A stretch of 56,788 nucleotides of DNA from Ruminococcaceae bacterium D5 (GTDB lineage Bacteria; Bacillota; Clostridia; Oscillospirales; Ruminococcaceae). This document shows positions 42,463 to 50,940 of this stretch, piece after piece. Position 1 is the stretch's first letter. The number at the start of each line of letters is the position of its first letter. The notes below the pieces were generated by a model, which was not told the origin of the DNA, made no database searches, and saw nothing but the letters and a program-made list of their open reading frames with translations. Location of the stretch: assembly GCA_900113995.1 (NCBI GenBank), contig FORK01000011.1, positions 51,596 to 108,383 on the forward strand, written 5' to 3'. The translations under genes were made by a program, and so were the position numbers.

Positions 42463-43878
42463 TTATTCTTGATCCATGCCCGGTTTGCAGAAGTCTCCGA
42501 AGAGCTCCTCGAGCGAAGGCATATCCTCCGGAATGGGGCGTGCAACCCAGGTGGTATTCATGTAGTGCTTGAGCGCGATGTTTTCCGAGACAATGTTGCC
42601 ACCCCAAGTGCCGCAGCCCATCGAGGAGGTCGGAGGCATTCCGTTGGTTGCGGAGCCTGCATTACCCTTGTTGTTCGGCTGACGCACCATAATGCGGGAG
42701 ACGGGTGCGGCCTTGCCGAGACGGTCGATGTGGTCGTCGCTGAACGAGTAGATTCCACAGGAGTGGCCTTTTCCGCCGACCTCGAAGATCGCACGCATCA
42801 TATCGAGGGCGTTCTCAAACTCGCCCTCATATTTGAAGAGGGAAAGCAGCGTCGTCAGCTTTTCGCTGGAGAAGAAATATTCCTTGCCGATGCCGTCCCC
42901 CATGACCATGATGAATTTGCGGTCGGCGGGAATTGAGAAACCCGCGGCCTCGGCAAGCTTTTGCGGGGCAATGGCGACGGTCTGGGGAAGACGGTGGCCT
43001 TCGGCATCCCACATCACGAGCTTGAGTTTTTCAGCCTCTTCGGGGGTGGCGAGATAGCCTCCCTCGGCCTGGAGGCACGCCACCATCTCGTCGAACACCG
43101 ATTCGTGGATGACAAGGTTGCCGTCGCAGGAGCATCCGGACCCGAAATCGGAGGTCTTGGAGATGCGGGTATTCATCGCGGCTTCCTTGCAGTTGGCCGT
43201 CTCGTCAATGATGACGGTGGCGTTGCCCGCGCCGGAGCCGAAGGCCGGGGTGCCGGAGGAGTAGGCGGATTTGACCATCGGGCGCCCGCCGGTGGCAATG
43301 ACGAGATCGCACCGCTTCATCAGCTCCTGCGAGACGGCGATGCTCGGATCGGGGATGCACTGGAAGATATCGGCGGGAGCGCCTTCCCGCACCAGCGCTG
43401 CGCGCATCATTTCAACGCATTTGAAGGTGACTTTCTTGGCGCGGGGATGCGGGGAGAAGATCATCACATCCCGGGCCTTGACCGCGTAAACGCCCTGACC
43501 GGCAGGAGTGAGGCAGGGATTGGTGGTAGGTACCAGCGAAGCGATTACACCGACCGGCTTCGCATATTTGACCAGGCCCTTTTCGGGGATTTCCTCGATC
43601 ACACCGACGCTCGGGTTGCGCAGGCAGTCACGAAGGATCAGCTTGATCTTGTTGCGCTTATTGCGCTTGCTCACCGGATCGCCCAGACCGGTTTCGGCAA
43701 CTGCTTCATCGCAGAGGGGAGCCCACGCCTTGAGGTCGTAGGTGGCGGCGGCGACCGCGCGGCAGAGGCGGTCCACCCTTGCCTGGTCATAAGCAGCGAT
43801 GACGGCGGCGGCCTTTTTGGCGCGCTCCACCATTTCGTCAATCATCTGAATTTGCTCTTGGGTAATTTCTTTTGCCAT
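42463..43878 (-). CDS. CoA-acylating aldehyde dehydrogenase, SauS-like
   Basis: A 471-residue NAD(P)-dependent enzyme of the CoA-acylating aldehyde dehydrogenase group (EutE, PduP, SauS), converting an aldehyde plus CoA to an acyl-CoA. Family segments: KPVGVIASLVPTTNP, FSPHPRAKK, GSGAGNATVIID. The catalytic Cys region reads GSGCSCDGNLVIHES (C249, also C251), and the C-terminal SMGCGTWGGNIVSEN is as remembered for sulfoacetaldehyde dehydrogenases (SauS). No shell-targeting peptide is seen and no microcompartment genes are near. Substrate sulfoacetaldehyde is an inference; glycolaldehyde or another small aldehyde is possible. First gene of the TRAP operon. Confidence 0.82.
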   Translation of the reverse strand: MAKEITQEQIQMIDEMVERAKKAAAVIAAYDQARVDRLCRAVAAATYDLKAWAPLCDEAVAETGLGDPVSKRNKRNKIKLILRDCLRNPSVGVIEEIPEKGLVKYAKPVGVIASLVPTTNPCLTPAGQGVYAVKARDVMIFSPHPRAKKVTFKCVEMMRAALVREGAPADIFQCIPDPSIAVSQELMKRCDLVIATGGRPMVKSAYSSGTPAFGSGAGNATVIIDETANCKEAAMNTRISKTSDFGSGCSCDGNLVIHESVFDEMVACLQAEGGYLATPEEAEKLKLVMWDAEGHRLPQTVAIAPQKLAEAAGFSIPADRKFIMVMGDGIGKEYFFSSEKLTTLLSLFKYEGEFENALDMMRAIFEVGGKGHSCGIYSFSDDHIDRLGKAAPVSRIMVRQPNNKGNAGSATNGMPPTSSMGCGTWGGNIVSENIALKHYMNTTWVARPIPEDMPSLEELFGDFCKPGMDQE

Positions 43879-44168
43879 TTGAATCCACTCCTTTTGCGCT
43901 GCTGTTTCGTCAAAATCAATAAAATTTTAGATCGATCGTTGAACTGATTATAACTCTTGGGACTTTCGAGCGTCCAATACTTGTTTTGGATTAAATGGAT
44001 AGAAGAATTTTATCGATCCCTGTCGATGCTTGCTCCAGGAAAAAAGTGGGGCGCCGCACTGATAGCGAAAAAATGCGCTCGACTGGAAGAAAATTACTTC
44101 ATTGCGAAAAAATTTTGGGTGTGATAGAATAATTCTATTGATTTAATAAGGAAGGCAGGGGGACTCTT
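43879..44168. promoter_or_regulatory. divergent promoter region, dehydrogenase operon / LysR
   Basis: The LysR gene has TTGCGA (44102-44107) and TAGAAT (44125-44130), 17-base spacer. On the minus strand TTGGAC (43977-43972) and TATAAT (43952-43947) have a long 19-base spacer, suggesting activator dependence. ATCGA-N6-TCGAT at 44012-44027 and a GATCGATC near 43930 are candidate LysR sites. Confidence 0.55.
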
Positions 44169-45062
44169 TTGACGATTTTGCAGCTGCAATATTTCCAGAC
44201 CCTCGCACGTGTCCTTCACTATACACGTGCGGCGGAGGAGCTTCATATCTCTCAGCCGAGCTTGAGCTATTCGATCAGCGAGCTGGAAAAGGAACTGGGG
44301 GTGAAGCTCTTCCAGAAGGAGGGCCGCAAGGTGGAGATGACCATTTACGGGCAGCAGTTTCTCTACTATGCGGAAAAGGCGCTCGCGCTGCTTCAGGAGG
44401 GCAGCGCCCTTCTCAAGCATCTTTCGGCGGCCTCTCCGCAGGTGGTGAGGCTCGGATACTTCCACAGCATCTCAGCCTCTTTCATTCCGGCATTGGTCGA
44501 AAATTTTTATGCCGAAAAGGGCGCGGACTCGGTTCGCTTCCAGTTTGCGGAAGGCCCCTCCTACGACATTTTCGAGCAGGTCAGAACGGGGGAGCTCGAT
44601 CTTGCATTCAGCCTGCACCGGGCCGATTGGGCTGAATCGGTCAGCGTGATGCGGCAGCCCCTGTATCTGGCGGTCCCGAGCGGGCACCCTTTAGCAGAAC
44701 GCCACTCCGTCACCTTTGAGGACTTTGCTTCGGAACCGCAGATTATGCTCGAACCGAGCAGCAGCCTGCGTGCGCAGATCGGACGCGTCTTTTCCCAGAG
44801 GGGGACGATTCCGCACATCGTCTTTGAAGTGCGGGAATGCAATGCCGCTTTGCAGTATGTCGGACTGAGGTTCGGAGTCGCGGTGCTGCCGCATGTGCCG
44901 GCGATGGAATCGGAGAAGGTTGCGATTCTCCCCATATCGGATCAGGACCGTGAATTCGTGCGGACGATCTATCTTTCATGGTCCCGCACCCGGCCCCTGT
45001 CACCGGCGGCCGCTGAGATCCGGGATTTTATCGTGAAGCAGTATTCTCTGCCGGAAGGATAA
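44169..45062 (+). CDS. LysR-family regulator (1)
   Basis: A 297-residue LysR regulator: N-terminal winged helix (1-60, LQLQYFQTLARVLHYTRAAEELHISQPSLSY) and a periplasmic-binding-like effector domain (about 90-290). Translation starts at a TTG (44169) behind GCAGGGGG. It is divergent from the acylating dehydrogenase/transketolase/TRAP operon and is expected to activate it in response to a pathway intermediate. The effector is unknown. Confidence 0.92.
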   Translation: MTILQLQYFQTLARVLHYTRAAEELHISQPSLSYSISELEKELGVKLFQKEGRKVEMTIYGQQFLYYAEKALALLQEGSALLKHLSAASPQVVRLGYFHSISASFIPALVENFYAEKGADSVRFQFAEGPSYDIFEQVRTGELDLAFSLHRADWAESVSVMRQPLYLAVPSGHPLAERHSVTFEDFASEPQIMLEPSSSLRAQIGRVFSQRGTIPHIVFEVRECNAALQYVGLRFGVAVLPHVPAMESEKVAILPISDQDREFVRTIYLSWSRTRPLSPAAAEIRDFIVKQYSLPEG

Positions 45063-45080
45063 TCTATCTGCCGGGTGGCT

Positions 45081-45773
45081 CTAGCAGCCGGACGCTTTTT
45101 TCTGCGCGGCGATTTCATTGAGTCGCTTCGCTACTGCGCCATAGCCGCTGAAGAAGCTGCACAGCAGCGGCGTTTTGACATCCTGCAGGTCAGGGAGCAG
45201 AGCACGCATCGATACCTGCGCCATCACGATAGCGTCATAGCCCATCCGGTCAAGCTCACGAATGTTTTCCATCAGAATGCGGTTATGCTCCTCCGGGTGT
45301 CCTGCCTGAAGAGCGTCCCAAGCGGGATTCTGGAGGTACGAGGTGCATTCCATCCGTTTTCCCTGCCCGGCGCCTATCTTTTCGATCAGGCGCTGACTGG
45401 GTCCGAGGGTGGTTTCCACTGTGGCAATCAGCGCGATCCTTGTCCCGAGCCGAACCGCTTCCTGCGCCATGGGAAGATCAACCTTCATGACGGGAATGCC
45501 GACCTCCTTCGCATAGATGTCGGACACCTCGCCGACCGTAGAGCAGGAATTGACGATCAGGTCGGCGCCTGAAATTTCGGCGGCTTTTGCATAGAGAGTC
45601 ATCCGGTCGATGACCGCCTGAGTGGGACCGCCGTTGGCGCGAACCTCGGCCAGAAGGGTGCTGTCGGTGATGAATTCCACCCGCACCCCCGGAACCTGTT
45701 CCTTCAGGAAGGCGACCGTGTCATCGCGCTTGGCGAAGCTGGTCTGGAGAATGCAAACGTGTACAGAGGCCAT
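45081..45773 (-). CDS. Asp/Glu/hydantoin racemase-superfamily protein, one Cys
   Basis: A 230-residue protein with the two-lobed fold of aspartate/glutamate/hydantoin racemases. The first-lobe catalytic Cys is in LIVNSCSTVGEV (C77). In the second lobe, where racemases have a Cys in an LGCxGM-like turn, this protein reads VMAQVSMRALL with Gln186. A two-base racemisation therefore looks unlikely; superfamily members with one Cys include decarboxylases and isomerases of small acids. It lies 18 bases after the second split transketolase pair, whose product it may process. Confidence 0.75.
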   Translation of the reverse strand: MASVHVCILQTSFAKRDDTVAFLKEQVPGVRVEFITDSTLLAEVRANGGPTQAVIDRMTLYAKAAEISGADLIVNSCSTVGEVSDIYAKEVGIPVMKVDLPMAQEAVRLGTRIALIATVETTLGPSQRLIEKIGAGQGKRMECTSYLQNPAWDALQAGHPEEHNRILMENIRELDRMGYDAIVMAQVSMRALLPDLQDVKTPLLCSFFSGYGAVAKRLNEIAAQKKASGC

Positions 45774-45791
45774 TAAGAAACATCCTTTCTT

Positions 45792-46745
45792 TTATTGATG
45801 ACTATTTTTGCGGGCGGCCAGTTCTCTGGCTGCGGCCGTGATCGAGGCGGTATCCATTCCATGGGCGCGGTAGAGAAGCTCCGGATCGCCAGATTCTCCG
45901 AACTGGTCGCGGATTCCAATGCGCCGCACCGGCACCGGACAGTGCTCCGTGACCGTTTCAGCCACTGCGGATCCGAGACCGCCCAGAATGGTGTGATCCT
46001 CGATGGTGATGATCGCGCCGGTTTCCCGAGCGGAGCGGATGACTGCTTCCTCGTCGAGCGGCTTAATGGTTGCCATATCCAGAACCCGTGCGTGAATTCC
46101 CTCCTTTTCAAGCGCGTCGGCGGCATCGACCGCTTTTTTCAGCAGAATCCCTGAAACGATCATGGTGAGATCGGCGCCGTTGTCCACCACCGTGCGGGCC
46201 TTGCCCCATTCGAAGCGGTAGTTCGACGGGCTGTAAAGGTCGGCTACCGGGTTGCGGTGCAGCCGGATATACAAAGGTCCGTTGAAATCCACCGCGGCAT
46301 GGGCCAGTGCCCTGGCCGCCACTGCGTCGGCCGGCTGCACCACCGTCATATTTGGAAAAGAGCGCATGATCGCGATATCCTCAATTGCGGCATGTGTGGC
46401 TCCGTCCCCTCCCACCTGCAGTCCGGCATGGGTACCGATGATGGTGACGTTCAGTTTGGGATAACAGACAAAGGTGCGTACCTGTTCGCAGGCTCTCATC
46501 GAGGCGAAGACTGCAAAGGTGGCCAGAAACACCTTGTTCCTGCAGGCGGCCAGCCCAGCCGCGCCCGCCACAAGATTTTGTTCCGCGATTCCGAAAGAGA
46601 ATTCCCGTTCGGGGAACTCCTTTCCGAATTTTTCGAGGCCGCAGGTTTTTGTGTCGGCGTTACAGACCACAAAATTTTGATTTCTTCGAGCGATTTCGAG
46701 CAGTTCCTGCCCGAACGCCATGCGCGTAGCCAAAACCTGTGCCAT
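45792..46745 (-). CDS. split transketolase C-terminal subunit (set 2)
   Basis: A 317-residue pyrimidine-binding/C-terminal transketolase subunit. Catalytic Glu55 lies in FGIAEQNLVAGAAGLA, and the C-terminal domain has IITIEDHTILGGLGSAV. Its ATG shares one base with the stop of the N-terminal subunit gene (TGATG), so the two are co-translated. It is clearly a paralogue of the 40.5-kb subunit but differs throughout, so this is not a recent duplication. Confidence 0.9.
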   Translation of the reverse strand: MAQVLATRMAFGQELLEIARRNQNFVVCNADTKTCGLEKFGKEFPEREFSFGIAEQNLVAGAAGLAACRNKVFLATFAVFASMRACEQVRTFVCYPKLNVTIIGTHAGLQVGGDGATHAAIEDIAIMRSFPNMTVVQPADAVAARALAHAAVDFNGPLYIRLHRNPVADLYSPSNYRFEWGKARTVVDNGADLTMIVSGILLKKAVDAADALEKEGIHARVLDMATIKPLDEEAVIRSARETGAIITIEDHTILGGLGSAVAETVTEHCPVPVRRIGIRDQFGESGDPELLYRAHGMDTASITAAARELAARKNSHQ

Positions 46746-47590
46746 CAGACGACACCTCCCTTCCGGATTTCCTCCATCGCCTGAATGAGCTGTTCGTCAT
46801 TCGGCGCGCTTCCATGCCAGGCACAGTCGTCCTCCATAAAGGATACGCCCTTTCCCTTGACGGTCCGTGCAAGGATTACGGTGTGGTGCCGCATCGATTT
46901 GGCGATGTGCAGGGCGGTCAGCACTTCTTTCATATCATGGCCGTCAATTTCGAGGACACGCCAGCCAAAGGCCCGCCATTTGTCGGCAAGCGGTTCCACC
47001 GTCATGATGTCGTTGACCCAGCCGTTGATCTGGACGCCGTTGCAGTCGATGATGGCAATCAGGTTTTTCAGCTCATGGTGGTTGGCGGCCATCGCGGCCT
47101 CCCAGACCAGCCCCTCCTGAATTTCGCCATCCCCCAGCATGACGTAGGTCGTGTAATCCTGCCGGTGCAGCCGCGCTGAAAGAGCCATACCGACTCCTGC
47201 GGACAGCCCGTTTCCCAGTGAACCGGCAGTCATATCGACGCCGGGAGTCTTGTTCATGTCGGGATGCCCCTGCAGGATGGAGTGGTAGCGCCGCAGGGTG
47301 CCGAGAAGCGCCGGGTCGAAATAGCCCCGGCGGGCCAGCGCGGCATACAGGGCAGGGCAGGAATGCCCTTTGGAGAGGATAAAGCGGTCACGTTCGGACC
47401 AGTCGGGCCGTGCGGGATCGATCCTCATGACGTGAAAATACAGCGCGGTGATGATCTCCACTGCGGAAAGAGAGCCTCCGGGATGGCCGGCTCCGGCGTC
47501 GTGGATCATCGAGACGATATCCTTGCGGATCTGAACTGCCTGTGCTTCCAGGCGTTCCACATCCTGCAGTGTGAAGTAATTGTGGTTCAC
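46745..47590 (-). CDS. split transketolase N-terminal subunit (set 2)
   Basis: A 281-residue thiamine diphosphate-binding subunit with the common signatures AGAGHPGGSLS (33-43), SKGHSCPALY (73-82), LQGHPDMNKTPGVD and GDGEIQEGLVWEAA (153-166) with Asn184. It looks more conventional than set 1. Translation starts at a GTG (47590). It heads a three-gene operon with its C-terminal subunit and the one-Cys racemase-like protein, divergent from LysR (2). Confidence 0.9.
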   Translation of the reverse strand: MNHNYFTLQDVERLEAQAVQIRKDIVSMIHDAGAGHPGGSLSAVEIITALYFHVMRIDPARPDWSERDRFILSKGHSCPALYAALARRGYFDPALLGTLRRYHSILQGHPDMNKTPGVDMTAGSLGNGLSAGVGMALSARLHRQDYTTYVMLGDGEIQEGLVWEAAMAANHHELKNLIAIIDCNGVQINGWVNDIMTVEPLADKWRAFGWRVLEIDGHDMKEVLTALHIAKSMRHHTVILARTVKGKGVSFMEDDCAWHGSAPNDEQLIQAMEEIRKGGVV

Positions 47591-47706
47591 GGTGTTCCGT
47601 CCTTTCTGAAGGTGGGCCCGAGTGCGGGACTAAATCGCCCCGCTTCCTTCGTACCTTAGGATATCGCCGCCGCCCCTGCATGTCCAATTTGTTTTTGTGA
47701 GGATTA

Positions 47707-47725
47707 CTATCACAAGAAGTGATAG
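47707..47725. promoter_or_regulatory. LysR-box palindrome
   Basis: CTATCAC-AAGAA-GTGATAG is a perfect 7-bp dyad fitting the T-N11-A LysR-box rule (TCACAAGAAGTGA). It lies between LysR (2) and the second transketolase operon and is the probable binding site of that regulator. Confidence 0.7.
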
Positions 47726-47781
47726 CTCCTCCGACGGATTGCCTTAAAAGTGCGAAAAATCGGACTTCTTCGCGAAAAAAT

Positions 47782-47810
47782 TTGCAGTGCCGCTATCATT
47801 TTTGTATAAT
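47782..47810 (+). promoter_or_regulatory. promoter of LysR (2)
   Basis: TTGCAG (47782-47787) and TATAAT (47805-47810) with a 17-base spacer. Confidence 0.7.
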
Positions 47811-47865
47811 TCCACATCGGAATTTTTGGTAACATATTAGGAAATGGAGCTTGAAGGAGGGCGCC

Positions 47866-48765
47866 ATGGAGCTTTATACGATGCGGTATGTCGTGGCGGT
47901 AGCCGATGCGGGGAATTTTTCTCAGGCGGCTCAGGAATGCCATGTGGGTCAGCCCGCCCTTTCCCAGCGGATCGCCCGCCTGGAGCAGGAACTGGGGGTC
48001 TCCCTGTTTTTTCGGGGGCCCCGCGGTGCGGCGCTGACCGAAGCAGGTGAGGAGTTTGTGCGGCGTGCCCGTGATATCCTTCAGCGATCGGATTCCCTTC
48101 AGGCGGAAATGTCCTTTTACGCAGGACTCAAGCGTGGCACTTTGAACCTGGGAATTATTACAAGTTTGCAGTGCATCGATTTTGGGGGGATGCTGGCTGC
48201 CTTCTGCGGGACTTATCCGGACATCTCAGTCAATATTATTCAAGATGGAACCCACCACCTGATTGAGCTTTTAAGCGAGCGGAAGCTGGAGGTCGCTTTT
48301 TTAAATCGGCCGCTCGGCGGACTGCCGGACCATCTGGAATTTGTCCGAATGGGGGAGGATCATTACTCGTTAGCGGTGCCGCGTCAGCATCCGCTGGCGA
48401 AACGGGGAACGGTAAGTCTGGCTGAATTGAAAGAAGAGCATTTCATTTTTCACCAAAGCGGGCAGGCGGCTGCGGAGCTCTGCCGGGCTGCTTGTCTCCG
48501 TGCGGGATTTGAGCCGAATATTGTCTGCCGGTCGAGCAGTCCGACCACAGGGCTCTATATGGTTCAGGGCGGATTAGGGGTGGCCTTTCTGCCCTCGGAG
48601 GAATTTCGCGGACATGCGCTCCAGGGTGTCACCGAGCTGAGATTGAGGGAACGTATTACCAAGGAGGTGGGAGTCGCATGGCGGAAAGATACCGTCTCTC
48701 CGCTGGTGGCTGCTGCGATTCGCTTTGCAGAGGAATGGACCCATTCATCCAGCCATGAGAAATAG
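47866..48765 (+). CDS. LysR-family regulator (2)
   Basis: A 299-residue LysR regulator. The N-terminal helix-turn-helix reads MRYVVAVADAGNFSQAAQECHVGQPALSQRI (about 6-36), with the effector domain after residue 90. The ATG at 47866 follows AAGGAGGG; an in-frame TTG at 47851 precedes that ribosome site. It is divergent from the second split transketolase operon, with a clean LysR-box between them. It differs from LysR (1), so the two transketolase operons appear to respond to different signals. Confidence 0.92.
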   Translation: MELYTMRYVVAVADAGNFSQAAQECHVGQPALSQRIARLEQELGVSLFFRGPRGAALTEAGEEFVRRARDILQRSDSLQAEMSFYAGLKRGTLNLGIITSLQCIDFGGMLAAFCGTYPDISVNIIQDGTHHLIELLSERKLEVAFLNRPLGGLPDHLEFVRMGEDHYSLAVPRQHPLAKRGTVSLAELKEEHFIFHQSGQAAAELCRAACLRAGFEPNIVCRSSSPTTGLYMVQGGLGVAFLPSEEFRGHALQGVTELRLRERITKEVGVAWRKDTVSPLVAAAIRFAEEWTHSSSHEK

Positions 48766-48920
48766 CCAGGGGTCCCGGAAAGGCAGGGGGCCTGCGTCAG
48801 GCCGTCAGGCTTAGAAGGGCTTTGCAGCGGCAAGCCTTTCAAAGGGCACCGAAAAATTTTTCGCCGGCATCGACCGCCCGCAGCTCCTAAAAGTCCGGCC
48901 GCAGGCCGCGCTTTGCTCCC

Positions 48921-48963
48921 GTTTCCCCTGTCCGGTGCGCGGCGCGCCCGAGCGGAGGGCGGC
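48921..48963. repeat. dispersed intergenic repeat, copy B
   Basis: Matches 21701-21745 with one gap and several substitutions; both copies end GCGGAGGGCGGC. Confidence 0.5.
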
Positions 48964-49156
48964 ACCGTCAAGAGATGCTGAAAATTTCTTCACCTGCACC
49001 GCCAACCCGCAGCCCGTAAAGGGACGGATGCTCCTATCACAGTTTTGTATCATCCAAAAATTCTTGTGAGCAGTTCGTTTTGCCCGATTTTTGAAGCGAA
49101 GGATGTTTAATTTCCATTGCCAGGACTGCGATTCTATGCAATAAATCAATACAACA

Positions 49157-49195
49157 GAAAAGGCTTCCGGAGATTTCTCTCCGGAAGCCTTTTTG
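49157..49195 (-). terminator. terminator of transglutaminase-like gene
   Basis: AAAAGGCTTCCGGAGA pairs perfectly with TCTCCGGAAGCCTTTT; in the minus direction it is followed by T residues. Confidence 0.9.
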
Positions 49196-49204
49196 CCGCG
49201 GTTG

Positions 49205-50653
49205 CTACGGTGCGGCCCAGAAATCCTCTGCCGAGGTGGTAATGATCTCGCTGCGGGACCAGCGGTAGGGGACCTTATATTCGGTAGGCACCAGCATATG
49301 CTGCGGGTTGGATTCCTGCAGCTGCTTGAGCTGCTCAGCAGGTTCGCTGCTTGACGCCCCGGCACCGCCGTCGGAGGCGGCCTGGCTGCTGTCGATCAGA
49401 TTGCCGACGTTGCCTGCACCGAAAACATCGGCGGCTGAAACCGTCTCGTCAATCTGCTGGTCGGTGTCCGCGAAGCGGTCGCCGCCCGCGTAAAAGTCGG
49501 TGGCGCAGGCGAAACGGAAGGTGTTTTTGGTCATGTAGGCGCGGTAATATTCCATCGAGAAGGGCTGGCCGTTGCGCCCCGCGGTGCTGTTGGGATAGAG
49601 CGGCTCCTCGTTGGCGAGGGCCTCGCGCAGCATCGGCAGGCTCATGGGCCGGCCATCGCGGTTGCGCAGAATCAGACGATAGGTCGGATCGAGCATCACC
49701 CATTGGTTGAGGGAGCGGGACCAGGCATGAACAACGACATGGCATTCCTCACAGGGCTCGCTTGAGGGGATGCACATGATCGCCTTTGCTTCGATGCCGC
49801 AGGTGCGCAGCATTTCAGCAAGGATGACGGAAAGCCCGCGGCATTCGACCCCTTCGTTTTTGTTGTGCCAGGCGATGACCGACAGGGCGTCGGTCTGAGC
49901 GGGGAAGAGCACCGATCCGTTGTGCTTAAAATTTTTGCTGACGATATCGAGCAGCGACTGCATGATTTCAATGTCGCTGCGGCCATCCATCACCGTGCCA
50001 AGCCCGTAGACGTTGATCATCGGCAGCACCTTATCCCAGCGATAAAGGGAATAGGTGAAGGGAATCGGCTGCGCGGAGGGGGTGTAGCTCTTGTTCTGCT
50101 GGAGCTGTTCCCGCCACTGGGTCTCGGTCAGCTCCTCGAAGGTGAACTCCGTTTTCAGCTGACCGAGCGGCGTCGGGGCATTTGAGGTTCGGGTAAGGGT
50201 CACATTGGTCTGCCGCTCGTATTGGTTTAGAGTGCCGGAAAGCGTGTTCCCGTCCTCGGCAAGGGTGAGATCAAGCCGCAGCGTCCAGGGAGAATCATAA
50301 AAGGAAAAGCTCAGGGTGCGGTTGCCGACCGTCCAATCCGCCGGAGGCAGAAAGACTTCGGAATCGAGCGAGGCAAAGCTGACCAGCAGGGGATTGCCGC
50401 GGGTACGGTCGAACTCCAGAACGCAGGGGTCGCTGAAGAAGGTGTTTTCCACATCATAATAGAAAACCGGAAGAACGGCTTCCCAGCGGCCCGACAGGGC
50501 CGAGAGGGTCGCCTGCTTGGCCTGTTCTTCTGCGGCGGCCTTCTGTTCGGCGAGCTGCTGGGGGGAAAGCGGAGTGTTGGCGGCCGCCGTGCCAACCGTG
50601 CAGAGAAGCGCGGCCAAAAGCAGCGCCGTCAAAGACAAAAGCGGTCGTTTCAT
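49205..50653 (-). CDS. secreted transglutaminase-like protein
   Basis: A 482-residue exported protein: signal peptide (about 1-26, MKRPLLSLTALLLAALLCT), a beta-rich region (about 50-160), then a transglutaminase/protease-like domain. Its likely triad is Cys in GVECRGLSVILAEML, His in CEECHVVVHAWS and Asp in WVMLDPTYR. Such domains act as cysteine proteases or crosslinkers at the cell surface. The ATG at 50653 follows GGAGGT by 9 bases. It is monocistronic; the substrate is unknown. Confidence 0.8.
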   Translation of the reverse strand: MKRPLLSLTALLLAALLCTVGTAAANTPLSPQQLAEQKAAAEEQAKQATLSALSGRWEAVLPVFYYDVENTFFSDPCVLEFDRTRGNPLLVSFASLDSEVFLPPADWTVGNRTLSFSFYDSPWTLRLDLTLAEDGNTLSGTLNQYERQTNVTLTRTSNAPTPLGQLKTEFTFEELTETQWREQLQQNKSYTPSAQPIPFTYSLYRWDKVLPMINVYGLGTVMDGRSDIEIMQSLLDIVSKNFKHNGSVLFPAQTDALSVIAWHNKNEGVECRGLSVILAEMLRTCGIEAKAIMCIPSSEPCEECHVVVHAWSRSLNQWVMLDPTYRLILRNRDGRPMSLPMLREALANEEPLYPNSTAGRNGQPFSMEYYRAYMTKNTFRFACATDFYAGGDRFADTDQQIDETVSAADVFGAGNVGNLIDSSQAASDGGAGASSSEPAEQLKQLQESNPQHMLVPTEYKVPYRWSRSEIITTSAEDFWAAP

Positions 50654-50850
50654 TGTTGTCAGTACCTCCATTCTCCCGCATCTGCGGGAGCTGCATTACT
50701 TATTGATAAGGTGTCAAAAAGCGCTGGAATTTCTGCAAAAAAGTCCCGGGATTTTCCGGAACATCCCTATTCTACTAGCGGCGTTCGATGGTGTCAATCG
50801 GAAAAGCGCGGATTTTGGCAGTAAAAAAGGTCTTTTTTGCCGGGCGGGCA

Positions 50851-50879
50851 TTGCGTTTTGCCGCGTTGTGGGGTATCAT
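50851..50879 (+). promoter_or_regulatory. trkAH promoter
   Basis: TTGCGT (50851-50856) and TATCAT (50874-50879) with a 17-base spacer. Confidence 0.5.
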
Positions 50880-50940
50880 AACAGGTATGTATTAACAAAA
50901 GATGAAGACAGGGCGGTTCACGTCCCGGAAGAGGCGGCAA

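Larger units (their letters stand above)
48766..49204. other. intergenic region with diverged repeats
   Basis: No gene is supported. About 44 bases from 48851 (GAAAAATTTTTCGCC...) recur in diverged form from 48980 (GAAAATTTCTTCACC...), both ending near CCCGCAGC. Copy B of the dispersed GC-rich repeat is at 48921-48963. The right end carries the terminator of the transglutaminase gene. Confidence 0.45.

Noticed and set aside
42463-43878. Ethanolamine/propanediol microcompartment aldehyde dehydrogenase
   Set aside because: No shell proteins nearby, no N-terminal targeting helix, and the Cys and C-terminal motifs fit the SauS-like group better.
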